Program-made: the position numbers and the translations under genes
From: Lophius americanus
Taxonomy: Eukaryota > Chordata > Actinopteri > Lophiiformes > Lophiidae
Assembly: GCA_037951165.1 (NCBI GenBank)
Contig: JBBDHG010000019.1
Location: 11,138,001 to 11,202,000 of the forward strand
Direction: 5' to 3'
DNA: 64,000 nucleotides
Notes under the pieces: model-generated
What the model was told of the DNA's origin: nothing
The model's database searches: none
What the model saw: only the letters and a program-made list of their open reading frames with translations
Part shown: piece after piece, positions 34,056 through 46,870 of the stretch
Position numbering within the stretch: the first letter of the stretch is position 1
Layout of the letters: every line of letters starts with the position of its first letter

Positions 34056-35639
34056 AAGATCATTTTTTCCCCCCAAATACTTTTATTGTTTTCTTATAAT
34101 CTTTATAACACCACACAAAAGATCACAACATTTTGAACCAATTTCACATAGACAACACACATTACGCACACACTTAAACCCGCACATATCAGACATAGAT
34201 TGACTGTATCAAATCATTTCCCCTCACCCCCTCATCACCCACAATCTGCTTTTCATGTAAAGCTTATATCCCCATTTTTTATCATGCTCATGTATGTTTC
34301 CCATAATTCAACAATGTCTTTCCGCCAGCCTTTTGCAGTGTATGTTAGTCTACCCGGACCGAAACATTCCGTAAGTTCTTTTGCCCAAATCCTTAATGTA
34401 GGAGGATCCATACCTTTCCTGCACAGTGCAATAGATCTCCTGGCCTGAAAAAGACCTAAGTCTTTTTCAAAGTGTCTTTTTCAACCAAACATTTTTTTAC
34501 AGATATCTGGAATATTAGCAGAAATGTGAGGAAGCTTATCAGGGGTCCTGTACATTCTCATCAACCACTTCTACTGAAGTCATTAAACCCTGAATTTATG
34601 GTCTGTTTTTGTGCCTTTAAACACGCATTATCCAATCTGCTTCATCAATGTCTTCATGTATATCTGTTACCCAAATGTTTCATTTATCTAGGGTTTAGTC
34701 ATTAATATATTTAACCAACATACTATAATATATGGAAATGTGTTTTCTTTCCATTCTTAATTTACAAGTGGTATTTCTTCTAGTGTTAATAACGACGGTA
34801 TTCTCATTATCTTCTCAAATTTTGATGACATGTAGCTTTTTAAGTATATTACTTTTGAAGAATTGTTTTTTGGGGGATTTGGTATCTCTTACATAATTGG
34901 TCAAGGAAAAGCATGGCTCCATCAACATCGAGATCCATAGTTTTCTGAATATCTTTTATATTCCACATTCCACACATTGCCTATATCCTGCATCCTGTCC
35001 CATCACTTTACCCGGTGGAAACTTGTCGTTGCCCCAAATGGGGGTGAATTGAGATAGTGCACGTTTATCACCTATATGTTTGTGTGCAGCATGCCAAACC
35101 ATAATTGTATTTTTGAGAAAGGGATTTTTTGTATCTTTCTTTGGTGTCTTGATATCGGAAGAGTACATGAACAAATTTATTTGTAGATTTTTAATAGGCT
35201 CTTGCACGATATTTACCGAGGTTGGAGTCTGTTCTGTTGGACGGGAATAATATGATGCTGAAGTCAGTATGCCAACCATGTAGTACCAACTAAAATCCTT
35301 CTTCATAGGGTAGCTATAATAGTTTAAGATGGAGTATAGCATTTCTATCATTCTAAATAAATTGGCTTAATCTTTGATTGAGTTTGTCATAGAACAAGCC
35401 TGATAGTGGCAATGGAATTGTTGGAAAATAATATAAGAATTTTGGTAAAATATTATTTTTTATTTGTCCAATCATCGATATTGGTAACTTGGACCAAGGC
35501 TCAGTGCTTCCCTTATTCTGTCAACCAGAGGGTCATAATTTGCTGGGATTAATACTGACTTTGAATTGTTGACTTTATGTCAAGAGAAATGCCCAAAATT
35601 TTCAATTGATCTAATAAGGTTAGGAAAGCTTTTTTAAAT

Positions 35640-36655
35640 ATTTGTTAGGAAAAAATAACATCATCAGCATATAAGGAGATGCGATGATCTAGCCCCCCTA
35701 TTGTAACACCTGATAATCCTGTATGTGCTCTTATGGCCATGGCTAATGCTTCCATTAGCAGTGTGAGTTGGAACAGGGACAAGAGGAATCCCTGCTGTGT
35801 GGATCAATGTAATCAAAAAGATTTTGAGATAGTAGAATGAGTTGATAGTTCAACGATGGGGCTTGTGTATAGCAATTTGATCCATTTAAGAAATGTTTCA
35901 CCTAATCCATATCTTGCAAGTACAGCAAAAAGATAATTCCATTCCATCCAGTCAAAGGCTTGACATTCGTCTACTGATAGCATTGATGTGTCTTTTGCAT
36001 TTTGTTTGTCTTATGATATATTCAGTTATCTTCTAATAGTGTGATATCATTTTATTTTATGTACAAAGCCCTGTTGATCATCAATGATTTACTTAGGAAG
36101 GTATCTATCTAACATTTTAGAGAGTGCTTTGTAGAGGATTTTCGTGTCACATCCCAATTAAGTCTGTAAGACGAGCATTCAGATGGATGCTTGTTGGGTT
36201 TGAAATAGGTTTACAATATCAAATCTCAGTGACTCTGGAAGAATTCCTTCTTTAAATAATTCTTCATACATATCCGGAAGTGGTCTAACAAGTTGTCTTT
36301 TAAAAGTAGTATAGAATTCTATTGGTAACCCGTCAGTACCTGGTGCTTTCGCGGTGTTAAAATCCCCTACAGCATCACACAGGACTTTTGTTGGTAGTGG
36401 GTTACCCAGTGCTCTTTGTTCATCATCTGATATCGTCTGAAATTGTAACCTATGAAGAAAGGCATTCTGGACTTTTTCATCTTCTGTATATTCGGATTTA
36501 TGAAGTGATTTATAGAAGTGTCTAAAAGTATTATTTATCTCTGCTGGGTCTAAAATTAATTTGCCAGATTTTGTGTTTATGCTATTAATTGTTCTTTCAG
36601 CCTGCATTTTCTTTATTATTGATGCCACTAATTTACCTGCTAATTTACCTGACAA
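35640..36655 (-). pseudogene. L1 reverse transcriptase pseudogene
   Basis: The 36179-36655 frame reads EINNTFRHFYKSLHKSEYTE, then FNTAKAPGTDGLPIEFYTTF, the RT entry motif. Further on, across frameshifts, it gives SVDECQAFDWMEWNYLF and HRISLYADDVIFS. The YADD catalytic box (35660-35671) is intact, but the ORF is interrupted many times, so it is inactive. Confidence 0.85.
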
Positions 36656-36687
36656 TCATACTATGTCCATGATCATAGTATGATTGT
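36652..36687. repeat. Perfect hairpin, 14-bp arms, 8-nt loop, within the L1 remnant
   Basis: Arms 36652-36665 and 36674-36687 (ACAATCATACTATG and its exact complement). The L1 RT frame breaks at this point. Confidence 0.85.
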
Positions 36688-37754
36688 TTATTCAACATAA
36701 GACTTTCGCAACATTATCAGTTGTTCATTTATCAAAATTATATCAAATAATAAATAGATTATGTAATTTTTAGGGTCGCTGCTGTTATAAATTTAACTCT
36801 CGGCTTTTTAATTTGATTTTCTAATATAAGCTTTAAATGCTTCCTAATCTATACTGGCCATAGTTTATCAATACAACTTTCCAAACATTTAACAAAACCT
36901 GGACCCTGCAGTAAATAAACTTGTAGCTTCCAACTTGAAAAAAGCTCAAATCTGCCTAAATATACCTTCATGGCTATTGCTGAATTATCACTAATTATTA
37001 TACTGTTATAACCGCATGTTTTAACATTAGACAATAGATCCATAGAAATTAAAAAATAATCAATACGTAGTATCGCAGCGTATTCCCTTTGTTTGGATTC
37101 AGTGTTCTCTAAATTTCAATCAACTGTAGATCTTTGAAATAATTGGCCAGTGTTTTCTCTAGTTTGTGTATGCGTTATATTTGTTGGGTAGATTTATCTC
37201 GTGCCGGGTATAATATAAGGTCCCTCCAAAGTAAAAAGAGTTAGAGATAGATTTTGAAAAAATGTCTCCAATCTGGAAGGTTCCTTATTGTACTTCTGCT
37301 ACTTTATTTTCAAATGTTGCCAATGAGTTCACTATGTTGGTCAGTCGGGTGTCAGTGTTGTCCAACTTTGTTCCAAAATCTGCTCGTAGTGATTTCAGCT
37401 CACTCAGGACTTCAGTTAAAGTAGCCTCGTGGCTTACTTCTGTCACTCGATGGTTCTGGTAATGAAATCTGACATGTTTTAGTACCAGTCCTGCGTGCTT
37501 GAGTAAAAATATTACACTGCTTGGACAGCGTAATTGGTCAGTGCCGCTGTTAAGCTTGACATATCAGCGACATGACGTTATTTAGGAGGTTAGCGGTTGA
37601 AATCAGGGTTTTTGAGTTAAGTTGTACACAGCTGCACGGAGCTCCCCCCCACTTCCCCAGGCCAGATTATTATTTTAGACATATATGATAATTAGCAAAA
37701 ATACTTAAATTTGCAATTCAGGAGGAGATTATAAATTCGGCAGTATAAACACCT

Positions 37755-37794
37755 CTGCTTTCTGGTATTAAGTCCTCTTAATACCAGAAAGCAG
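37755..37794. repeat. Perfect hairpin, 18-bp arms, 4-nt loop
   Basis: Arms 37755-37772 and 37777-37794 (CTGCTTTCTGGTATTAAG and its exact complement), with loop TCCT. Confidence 0.9.
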
Positions 37795-37799
37795 CTCAG

Positions 37800-38900
37800 C
37801 ATCATTTTTCTGTCTTACCTCTTTTATTTTCCTTATGACCACAGGCAACCAGGAGGCAACCAGGAGATCTGCTTTTATTGAAGTGTCAGTTTTGCTGCAT
37901 TTCAAATTACTGCAGCAATGTCTGAGTCCTGCTTACAACTGGCACCACCAGCCATAAACAGATGGGAGGCAGTTTGACAGGAGCTTAGTATGATAAAATA
38001 ACAACGCGATGAAGTGAAATACTAATCAGTTTGAGAGGTTATGTGGGGTGCCAATGATGGCTTTGCAGTGTATCCTGCCAAATACAGAGCCTAGGAAAAA
38101 TCTCTGCTGTACTGGGATAAAGTCAAAGAAAAGTGTCTCTACTTTCATGGAGCAAAATATATGCAGAATCTCTTCGAAAGGTTTGTTCCTTTTGAGCGGT
38201 TACAGTGTGTTTTTCTTATTTACATTCAGTGGAACATTTAATTCAAATGAAGTTATTGAATACACAGTGCTGCTACGACTCATGGAATAGGCAGAGGAAA
38301 TGCTACAGAGCCTTAAAGTAAGCAAGGAGAGGGAGGACGAGGATGTGGTTTGTCGTCAATACGTGTTTCCCATTTTCTTACCAAAGTGAAAATTGGTGTC
38401 TTTTAACATTGTCCATAGCTACGTTCACATTACATGGCTGATGTGACTCATTTTCTTTGCGGGATGTAAATGCATGGATTAGATTTGTTAAACTCCGATT
38501 GGAGTCGGTAATGTGGGTTTTTGCAGTTATGTCTGAATGATACAATCAGAGAGGAGAGATGACAAGTAGAACATCTGCCGTTCACCATCTGCATGTGAAC
38601 ATTTTGTTTGTTGTTCTCCAGATCGAAACATCATACAAACATTTGTTACAATATCATGAGTTGTTGCATTAAACAACATTCTCTTGTTGAACAACATTCT
38701 CTTGTTGTTTGTGATGCAGGTGACTCATGCAAAGATGCATCAATGGGTGCATGTGTGCCGTCTCAGAGGTGAGATACATTCAAATGAACACTTGATTCAG
38801 GTCACGAGTAATTATTAACGCGTTCCTGCAAGACGACCAAATGTGATCATTATTGAAGAATGCGGGCCTGTAATGTGAATGCAGACCGTGAATGTTCCCT
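37800..38900. other. Unassigned stretch
   Basis: No gene recognised. A 17-bp direct duplication (ACAACATTCTCTTGTTG twice, about 38678-38712) and a short tandem GGCAACCAGGA duplication near 37843-37865 are present. Confidence 0.45.
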
Positions 38901-38904
38901 ATAA

Positions 38905-39060
38905 TTACCTCTACCAAGAACATTTTCATTCTTGTGCATTTGTTTGTTTGTGAGCAAGATCATGGGAAAAAAAAATCTACAGGAGGATTTGCAGAAAATT
39001 TTACCTAGAGGTAGGATTTGGCGCATCCTAGAGGTTATTACATTTTTGGTGACATTACAT
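38905..39060 (+). mobile_element. Fragment of a 'CCTCYGCCAAG' fish repeat
   Basis: AATTACCTCTACCAAGAACA then TTTGTTTGTTTGTGAGCAAG resembles a widespread fish repeat that starts ACCTCYGCCAAGGAGGT and contains a GTTTGTTTGTT...AGCA segment. Pieces of the same kind appear near 49757-49800 and 63393-63905. The class is uncertain. Confidence 0.4.
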
Positions 39061-42000
39061 GTTTACATCATTTAATATTGAAACAAATAAAAACCATAAG
39101 CCGTTTGAGGTAGTGACGTCACAATGTGGCTATTGTTGCCTTTGTTCCTTAAATTCCTTTTAAGTTCCTATGGGGGTGGAGCTGGATGATCACTGGGCTG
39201 AACAGAGACACTGAAAGGTAAAAAAATCATTGCTGACAGCGAAGGGGTACATAAATGTTCTTTAAACAATTTGGAGTTACTTCTGTTACAACAGAATTTT
39301 TACAGATTTCTGCCATTGATATTAAAGTCAAATCAGTTCATACAGAACAAAATAAAGATTTGAATGCTTTGAAAAGGGACTTTTATTTGTACACGTCAAG
39401 CACAGATTTTGTTAAACAAAAAATAAACTAATGGTTGGATCTTCAATTAAACTTTCAACAAAAAGTTTAAATATTTAAGTCAGACAGTCAGCTGTATCTG
39501 GTAATATTTTTCTTGTTATAAGCCTTAGCTTTTATACTACATTTGAAAATGTGTGAGGAGAAAAACATACAAGCAGAAAGAAAAATAGGATGTTATTATG
39601 CTTCAGACCAGTGCTAGAGGCTCATGGGATTTCACACGCATCCTCACCTCTGCGGTGGGTCTTCGTGCCTTTTGACAGCCTCAGTAACAACCTGCTGGAA
39701 CCCTTTAGACATGGCACTCCTCAACTGTTAAACATCCTTGTGTAGTATGTGTGTATGGCACAGCAAGAGACAGGAAGAAAAATAGAGAGGCAAAGCAGAA
39801 GACAGTGGGAGAATGGCTCAGGAACATTTCAAGCTAAAAGACACTTCAAGATGACTGCACAGTCTTTCTTTCATTCTTGCAGTAAATATAAACCTGGATG
39901 AGCTCCAATACATAACTTCTCTGTTTAAATGAAAAAAAAAAAAGTTACTGTCATTGAAATTAGGCTGAGTTTTGAGGTACATGCCAGAGTGGAAGACAGG
40001 AAAAAAAACAAAAGCTCGTGTATTAAATTTAGAACAGTGACAGCTCGTTCCAAACAATTCCCGCAATCCAAACTATGAAATACCTCTCGATGAGAAATGC
40101 TGTGCGTGAAGCTAATACCAGCCCTGAACCTTTGCCTCACTCCTCATGCCTGTACTTCAGTAAACCCTACACAGATGCTACACACATGAAAGTGATAGGC
40201 TATTGCGATCAATCCTTAAATGGAAGTGCAACCATCTGTCTATTGAACAGGCACTCGAAAGAGAAAAAAACACACTCACTCCTATGTAAACATGCTTCAG
40301 CAGGAGGAGAGGGGTCTTTAAACGCTGGAGGCAGAGATGCCGGGTCGTGCTTGACGTTCAAGAGAGTGAGGGAGGTAGGTGAAGAGATATTGTAGGAGTC
40401 TAGGAATGTGTAGGAAGAAATGAGTATTTACACCACCTGGCTGGAGAATTTCAAGTAACCAGAAATGGGATATTATGTGTTTACGTGCGAGAGGATGATT
40501 GAAACAGACTTCCCGTGACAGGAAAAAGGTGATGGAAAACATGACATATCATGGCACAGAGAGTTTCTACACCACACAACATACTGACTGTGCTTATATC
40601 ACAGTCAGTGTGTTGTGCAGGTCTTGTTGTACAAGTTCTGCAGGCTTTGGTGGGTGTTCTTTGTTCGTAGTTGTCAAATGAGATTAAGGAGGGACAACTG
40701 GTAAATGGGCGAAGGGTTCATGGGCAGCCGAAGTTCATTCATGTGCTTCTACCCTACCCTTCTCTGTGTCAGCTCTGGTAGTCACCAGATATGCTCTTTA
40801 AAATGGCTGCTTTTCAATGTACCCTGTGTTTGAACAATGTTGTGAGAAACTGCGTAAAGAATGTGGTGATGGAAATATTTATTCATTCATTCATTTCTGT
40901 ACATGCTTTTCTTGTTCATGGTGTGGGGGGGTTGGGGGACAGGTCCTCACAAGGCCGATACCATACTAGTATGCCCTCTGCTTACTACTTCCCTCACTAT
41001 ACATGGGTGTACATGGGACATTTTTCTCCTACACGACTTAAACTTTTCTGAATTGCAATGTCATGTACCTGTTTACATGACCTGTGATCTCTTCCGACCC
41101 GGTGTTTATATGCATCTACTCATCTAATTGAAAACAGCCGTCTGACACGCACAGATGATCCTCAATCCAGGTCATAAGTGGGCGATAATGCTGGGATGAG
41201 CTAGGATCACTGTGTTACAAACATGAACAATCACTGGGACATAGACACGTACACACATATGTGGCTGATACTCTGTCTCTTTCACTCAAACATTACAATC
41301 CCAGCAGCCCAACCTCCAACTGGTCTCTCTGGCTGATTTTGCCCGCAAACATGCTCACCAGACAGAGTATTCTATTTCATACTATAATATAAACCTAGGT
41401 GACGTGAGTGTACCTGGCACCAGAGCCAAAAATAGATTCAAAATTTGATTCCCTAAATTCTCCGGGGAGATCCGAGTGGTCTCATCTGTCTTTCTATGAG
41501 TCAATACACCAGCCAGGTCCAGATGAACCATCCAGCCGTCTTTATCTGAAAAGACAGAGTTCTGATAAAAAAAAAAAGATTGCCCGCACAAGCACTAATG
41601 CATACAAATGTCAGGAAATGGGCTTGTCCAAATGCTTTTTTTTTTGCACACGCATAAACATAGAGAACATATACTGGGTGAAAACATGCAGATCAACATT
41701 TCTTCAAGCCACAAGAACATGTCCAAACTCAGCTCTGATAAATAATCTAGGAGTTTGTTTTAAAAAATCATGTTACAGAATACATTCTGAGATTCCCAAC
41801 AGCGAACAACATCACGGTATTGTAGATATCATTTGAGAAAGCTGCAGAGCCGGACTGGGTTCACCTGGGTCGATTGAATCTCACTTTCATTTCGATACAT
41901 TTTTAATGCCCTCGTCCACACAGCATCTTATCAAAACTTTAAGTCCCACACACCTTTCTTGTGTGCTAACATCTCTTTTTTAAAATTTGCTGCTCTGATC

Positions 42001-42105
42001 AGTCAATATAACCGTTACGGCCCAGCTCGATTGGGGAAAGGAAAGGAACAATAAAACCAGTTGTTATAAATGCAATTAAAGCTGTGGAGGTTTTAAGTAG
42101 GGCTG
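39061..42105. other. Unassigned stretch
   Basis: No coding gene. 39600-39720 is less AT-rich and could be conserved non-coding sequence. Open frames here (for example 40075-40395 and 41408-41836) show no recognisable domain. Confidence 0.45.
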
Positions 42106-42106
42106 C

Positions 42107-43050
42107 AACTAATGACTATTTTCAGAGTGGATTAATCATTTCAATAATCAACCGATTTTTTCTCTTTGTTCAATAAAGGTTAAGAAAAAATAAAAATATA
42201 TAAACAATTACTAAATGGCTCTTATTCTGCTATCAGCTTTTGAAAGTAGCTTTAGGTTGTTTTAGGCAAATGCAAACTAACAATAAAAACATAAAGATGA
42301 ATTCCTCTTTCCAAAATGTCTTTTAATAAACTTTACTCCCTTTATAACAGACTGTTCAACCAAACAGGTAGTTATACCACCAGTGTGTTTGCTGAACTGT
42401 CATTTAGTACTTTCAGGTTGCATCACATCACTGTTTATTCAAAGGTAAATAAAATGTATAAATAAATAATATTAAAAAAAATATATAAAAAGTAGTAGTT
42501 TCTCTGGAATTAAATCAAACATTCATGTAAATTTAGGAAAATAAACAGGGGTTGTAAAAGAAAACAAGTACTTAAGACTAAATCGTTTACAAGTTGGATG
42601 CGGCCCACATTGGACACACACTGAGATGTGCACTCTGCAGGCAGCAACACACTTTCAGCAGTAACGTGAAACGTCTCCATGAGAAATGTAATGTGTATGA
42701 TCTTTACGTAGGGGCACTTTTGTATGTAGTTATTTACTATTTATAGTTATTTGGTACTGTTGAAGTCATTAACAATTCATTGTATTTCAAAAGTCCCGCT
42801 AGACCCAACAGAAACGTTAAGTATGTGCCCTTTAGAATTGAGCTAACTAACTAGCATACATAGACAAGTCTTCATCGTGTAGAGTCCCAACGTGCCTCCG
42901 CTTCAAATGATACAGATTTACTGACGTGCTCCACGGCGGGACAGGTCCGCTTTGATAATCTTGCAGTTTACAACCTATTTCGGCGGTGTTGAATGAGAAA
43001 CGCTGCTACACCTTGGATGTTTTTCGTTTTAAACAGGTAACACAAGTGAA
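42107..43050 (-). mobile_element. hAT transposon remnant with a BED-type zinc-finger piece
   Basis: The left end TAGGGCTGCAACTAATGACT is the typical terminus of a common fish hAT family. Near 42880-42960 the minus strand encodes VNLYHLKRRHVG, the S/T-x-L-x-x-HLKRxH end of a BED zinc finger, with a Cys-containing piece (CKLQDYQSG) before it in a damaged frame. Most transposase sequence is missing, so this is an internally deleted copy. Confidence 0.6.
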
Positions 43051-43209
43051 TTAAATATAAAAAGAGGTTGTCCTCACCTTTCACACATGCTTGTTTTCAA
43101 TTACCTGCTTCAAGGGCTTGGGTATTTATTGATATCATCTGCATCCATTCAGATAGCCCCATTCATACAGTCACTGTCACACCTGCATCCTCAGCCCATC
43201 ATCACCATC

Positions 43210-43495
43210 CGTGGATGTCTTTAAATATGATCACTTTATGACCCATTCATCTATTCTTACATGCTATCTATCCCCCCGGCCCTTTATTAGATATTTTATA
43301 ATCTTTTATGGACATTTTACCATCTTAATGTCTCAATTGCTCCCTTCATTTTTCTTATTTTCAGTGTACGCTGTTCTATGTTCTTTGTGCTCCTGTCTGC
43401 ATATTGTACTTCGCTGCTTTTGCTCTTTTGTCAAATAACTGTTTAAACTCTTTGTTTTTAAAGGTATTATATAAATAAAGTTTATTATTATTTTT
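43210..43495 (+). mobile_element. L2-type LINE 3' end
   Basis: T-rich 3'-UTR-like sequence ends TTTAAAGGTATTATATAAAT then AAAGTTTATTATTATT, the tail pattern of fish L2 elements. Confidence 0.55.
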
Positions 43496-43759
43496 CTCCA
43501 CCTAGTCCTCGGAGGTCTATCAGCCTAATTATTTATACGCCTTATCATTCATCACCCCCAGTAGAGTCTTCAACCACCACAAGGGCTCCAGAGGGGGCTA
43601 TTCCAAGCAGCTGCTCTTATATCACAGTCTCCCCAAAGAGTATTATATAATGTATTATTCATCCTTTTCTTCATTTTGTCCTCTCTGATTGAAATATATT
43701 TTTCAACAAAAATTAAATCTTGCCCAGTCCCAAGGTATCTAAATGCTCCCATGAGCACA

Positions 43760-43920
43760 CTCTCACATTATGCTATCAAATCACTAGGCGGCCCCTCCCT
43801 GGGCCCTTCCAAGGGGCTGCCCACTGCCCCCTCAAGGATGGGTCAAATTCAGAGAAGTAATTTCACTATGTTGTACTGTGTATGACTGTATGTAATAAAT
43901 ACAGGATATCTCCTATTTCT
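43760..43920 (+). mobile_element. SINE body fragment related to the 20.9-kb SINE
   Basis: GGGGCTGCCCACTGCCCCCT then GATGGGTCAAATTCAGAGAA matches the body of the SINE at 20895-21145 (CTGCCCACTGCTCCCTCAGG ... GGGTTAAATGCACAGAATTC). The tRNA head is not visible in this copy. Confidence 0.55.
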
Positions 43921-45605
43921 TCTAGTATGACCCTGACACAATAACACCTAATGTGGCGTGTAATGTAACTGCAAACCTTAACCAGACACCTTACTGGCAG
44001 AACTCTGGTGCCTCCTCTAGTGGACTGGGTAAGACTGGGTGAATGGGCAGACTTCATAGGAGGAGCAGGGACACATTTACGCCTACAGCAGGTCAGAGGG
44101 GGGAGGTGTCATAGACAACCTCAGGTTTAGTTAAAGAAAATTCATCAGGGGGCCGGTTAGGCACAAAGAGTAAGTTACCCTGATGAATGATCTCGCTTTC
44201 TAGAAAGGAAAACACAAAGCTTCCTTCATCTCGGGATTAGCAGACTAAAACTCTACACTAAACCCAATTTCTGGAATACCCCTCACCGCATCATCGTTGT
44301 TGACATAACGTGACTCAAAGTGTGGATGCTACTGAACCTGTATTTTGTTTTATCACAATTGTGAATGACGGTGTGAATGGATGATGAGACAAAGAAGAAT
44401 TCTCAAACAGGTTCATTGGCTGCCCGCGGTTGGATGTCACAAAAGAATTTACGACCTACAATTTCATGTTATAGTGGGTGCTTCCTGTTTAATGAACCTT
44501 GAATGCTAATGGTGACAGATGAGTAATGGATCAGCCACACTAGCAGTCAGTTTTAGCTGCTGAGGCTTGTCATTAGTGATCTTTCAGAAAATATCCAACA
44601 CCGGAGGAGGGAGACAAGAGTCTCTTGTACCGAATGATATTGGCAACATTACAATGGATATGATCTATGAAAAAGAAAAGATCGAAGTGGACATATTATA
44701 AAATTAATTTGATTTGAGGAAGTGTCTCGACTTCTTCCATCTGTAGAACCACATGACAAGAAGACATGACACATTGTGAAATAAGAAGAACGGTGCACAG
44801 TGTTTGTGTTACACTCTGTTAGTAACACAAATGGAATGATATCTTGCATAATACAACAGTCAGCATTCTTGGGGGCCCCTGCGCCTGGTGAACGATGATC
44901 TGTTGTACATAATTGTTCCCATCCGGCACACTGACAGGAACATTAGGAGAATGGAGAGTGATGAGGTCTTCATCATCCTCTGACACTGTAAAGATGGATG
45001 CTGAGTGGGAAAAGACTCGCTTTGACTCCTGTTGCACTTACAGCCCAGCTAATATGAGTGGGAGCAATCATTGCAAGAGACAACACAGACCACAACAGGC
45101 TCCAAGGATATTATGTGTGTGGTTCAACAATAAACATGTTTCTCAGGCTTTAAAAGAATAGTACAGCCAAATTGTATTATGGTTGTTATGAGAGAAAACA
45201 CCTGCTCTTGGTTTTCTTAAAAAGCTATAATTGTACTTTGGAAAATAATTTGCTGTGTCTCGGATCAGGTATTTCCATGTTTAACCTTACAACAGTTTGA
45301 GTGTGTAAGTGTAAAGTTAATAAGAATTAGGCTAATTGAAAACGTAATATAGAATGAGTTCCTGAATGTTTTACTCAAAGCACTTCATAAGTTGAGTTTC
45401 AAACACTGGAAACTTTTCAGCCTCAGCGGTGGCCACCTTGATTATGCAGTGGAAGGGAAGGGATTTTTGATATTGTGAAATGTAACACATAGAAGATAAT
45501 TCTATCTTGCATGAAAGAGAGAGCATAAAAGCGAGCAGATCGTTTTGAAAATGATGGGAAACCTGCAGTCATAAACATCCAGAGAGTGCACTGGGGATAG
45601 GCTTG
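43921..45605. other. Unassigned stretch
   Basis: No gene or repeat recognised. An imperfect inverted pair TTCATCAGGG / CCCTGATGAA spans about 44140-44190. Confidence 0.45.
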
Positions 45606-45910
45606 TCACAAAAACTGCATAATCATCTGATTGCAATTATCTGACTTAACTGCGACTACTTTACATAATCGTCACTATTTCCTCCATTCATCTGTATAAA
45701 ACAGCTGGATAAATAAGAAACATTGAATTTCATCACTATTTACACACCATTCCTCTGATTACTCTGATAGATGAATAAGAGAGGAGATTGGATTATCCTT
45801 TAGTACCTTTCTAACTGTTATCACTCAAGGAGCTTAACTCCCCAATGAGGAATTACTGATGTAAACACTATTGATCATTTAGTTTTGAAGCAAAACAATT
45901 AGATGGGTCA
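45605..45910 (+). repeat. Dispersed repeat 2, copy B
   Basis: Shares CCTCCATTCATCTGTATAAA and flanking collinear blocks with 19685-19990. Confidence 0.6.
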
Positions 45911-46464
45911 AAACTGCTGATAATACAAAACTAATAACTCCTAGAGGGTTTCACCACTTCAACAAATTCAATCGATCTTTCCCAACTGGCCCCAATTGCT
46001 GTTTTATCCAGGGGATTTCTGGTTTCAGTAAAGAGTCTTAAAATGAACGTGACAGTGCCACAGTATGGTTCCTTTTATTTTTATCTAGGTGCTTTGAATT
46101 ATTAAGCGGCATAAATTGTGTGATGCAGTTTTAGTGTTAAACATTTTCACTCCCCCTGCACTCAGTAATTTTAACACATTCAGATTTAAATGTTGGTCAG
46201 CTTTGGAGCTGATTGTCAGAGTTGATCTCATTTGTGTAAATCCAACTCTGCAGGGTTGTGATTAATCTCCGCCAACAGGGAAAATGGGTGGGGAAAGTAA
46301 AAGGGGCCCACCCCAAGTAAGAGAGTTGAGAGGCAAACTACTAAGCTAACTAACAGATGGTAACTAATACCGTAACCAAGTTCTCTGAGTGCAAAGTCAG
46401 TTTCTCCGCCCAGCTGCATATCCCTTATGTCATGGGGTGGATTTTTGGAAAGGTTGTTGTATAT

Positions 46465-46870
46465 TTCTGACACCAGGGGCCATTATCTTTCAACCATTGG
46501 TTCAATTTAGTCCAAATTTGGTACATATGAATTAACTTGAGGAGATCCATCTTATGAACATTATATTTTACTGTAATAGTTCATATTCTACTTACAAGGC
46601 GCTGCTTTTCTTATTGAAAGAGACAGACATAGCTTCCTAACCGTGGGTCCGATTTGGTGCATATCCACTCAAGGAGATCTATCTCGTATAGGCCTATATC
46701 ATAGTTTACTCTAATAGTTCATATTTTACTCACTAGGAGCATTTTGTTTTAAATACCAAAAATACTGCGTTCATTACTTTTCATTTCATTTCAGGAGTTC
46801 AATCACGGGGGAAGGATTATAGAAGGCAGGGAATTGTAGACTTTTTGTGTATATAACCTTGATTTTAGGG
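46465..46870 (+). repeat. Dispersed '147-bp-unit' repeat, copy E
   Basis: Two clear tandem units. CAACCATTGGTTCAATTTAG (46491) is repeated as CTAACCGTGGGTCCGATTTG (46637), an offset of about 147 bp. Both are followed by GGAGATCYATCT and AATAGTTCATATT blocks. Confidence 0.7.

Larger units (their letters stand above)
34060..37560 (-). mobile_element. L1-type LINE remnant (ORF1 start, endonuclease, RT, C-terminus)
   Basis: Read on the minus strand from right to left: an ORF1-like coiled coil (near 37255-37440; TEVSHEATLTEVLSELKSLR then ADFGTKLDNTDTRLTNIV); the end of the endonuclease domain (36849-37043; SIIISDNSAIAMKV); the RT (35640-36655); and a C-terminal block (34956-35351; PFLKNTIMVWHAAHKHIGDK then ALSQFTPIWGNDKFPPG). 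These match the L1 LINEs of fish in order. Internal deletions, stops and frameshifts are numerous. Element ends are approximate. Confidence 0.85.

Noticed and set aside
36179..36655. Host gene candidate with a conserved 158-codon frame
   Set aside because: It is the L1 reverse-transcriptase entry region (KAPGTDGLPIEFY), part of a decayed LINE.
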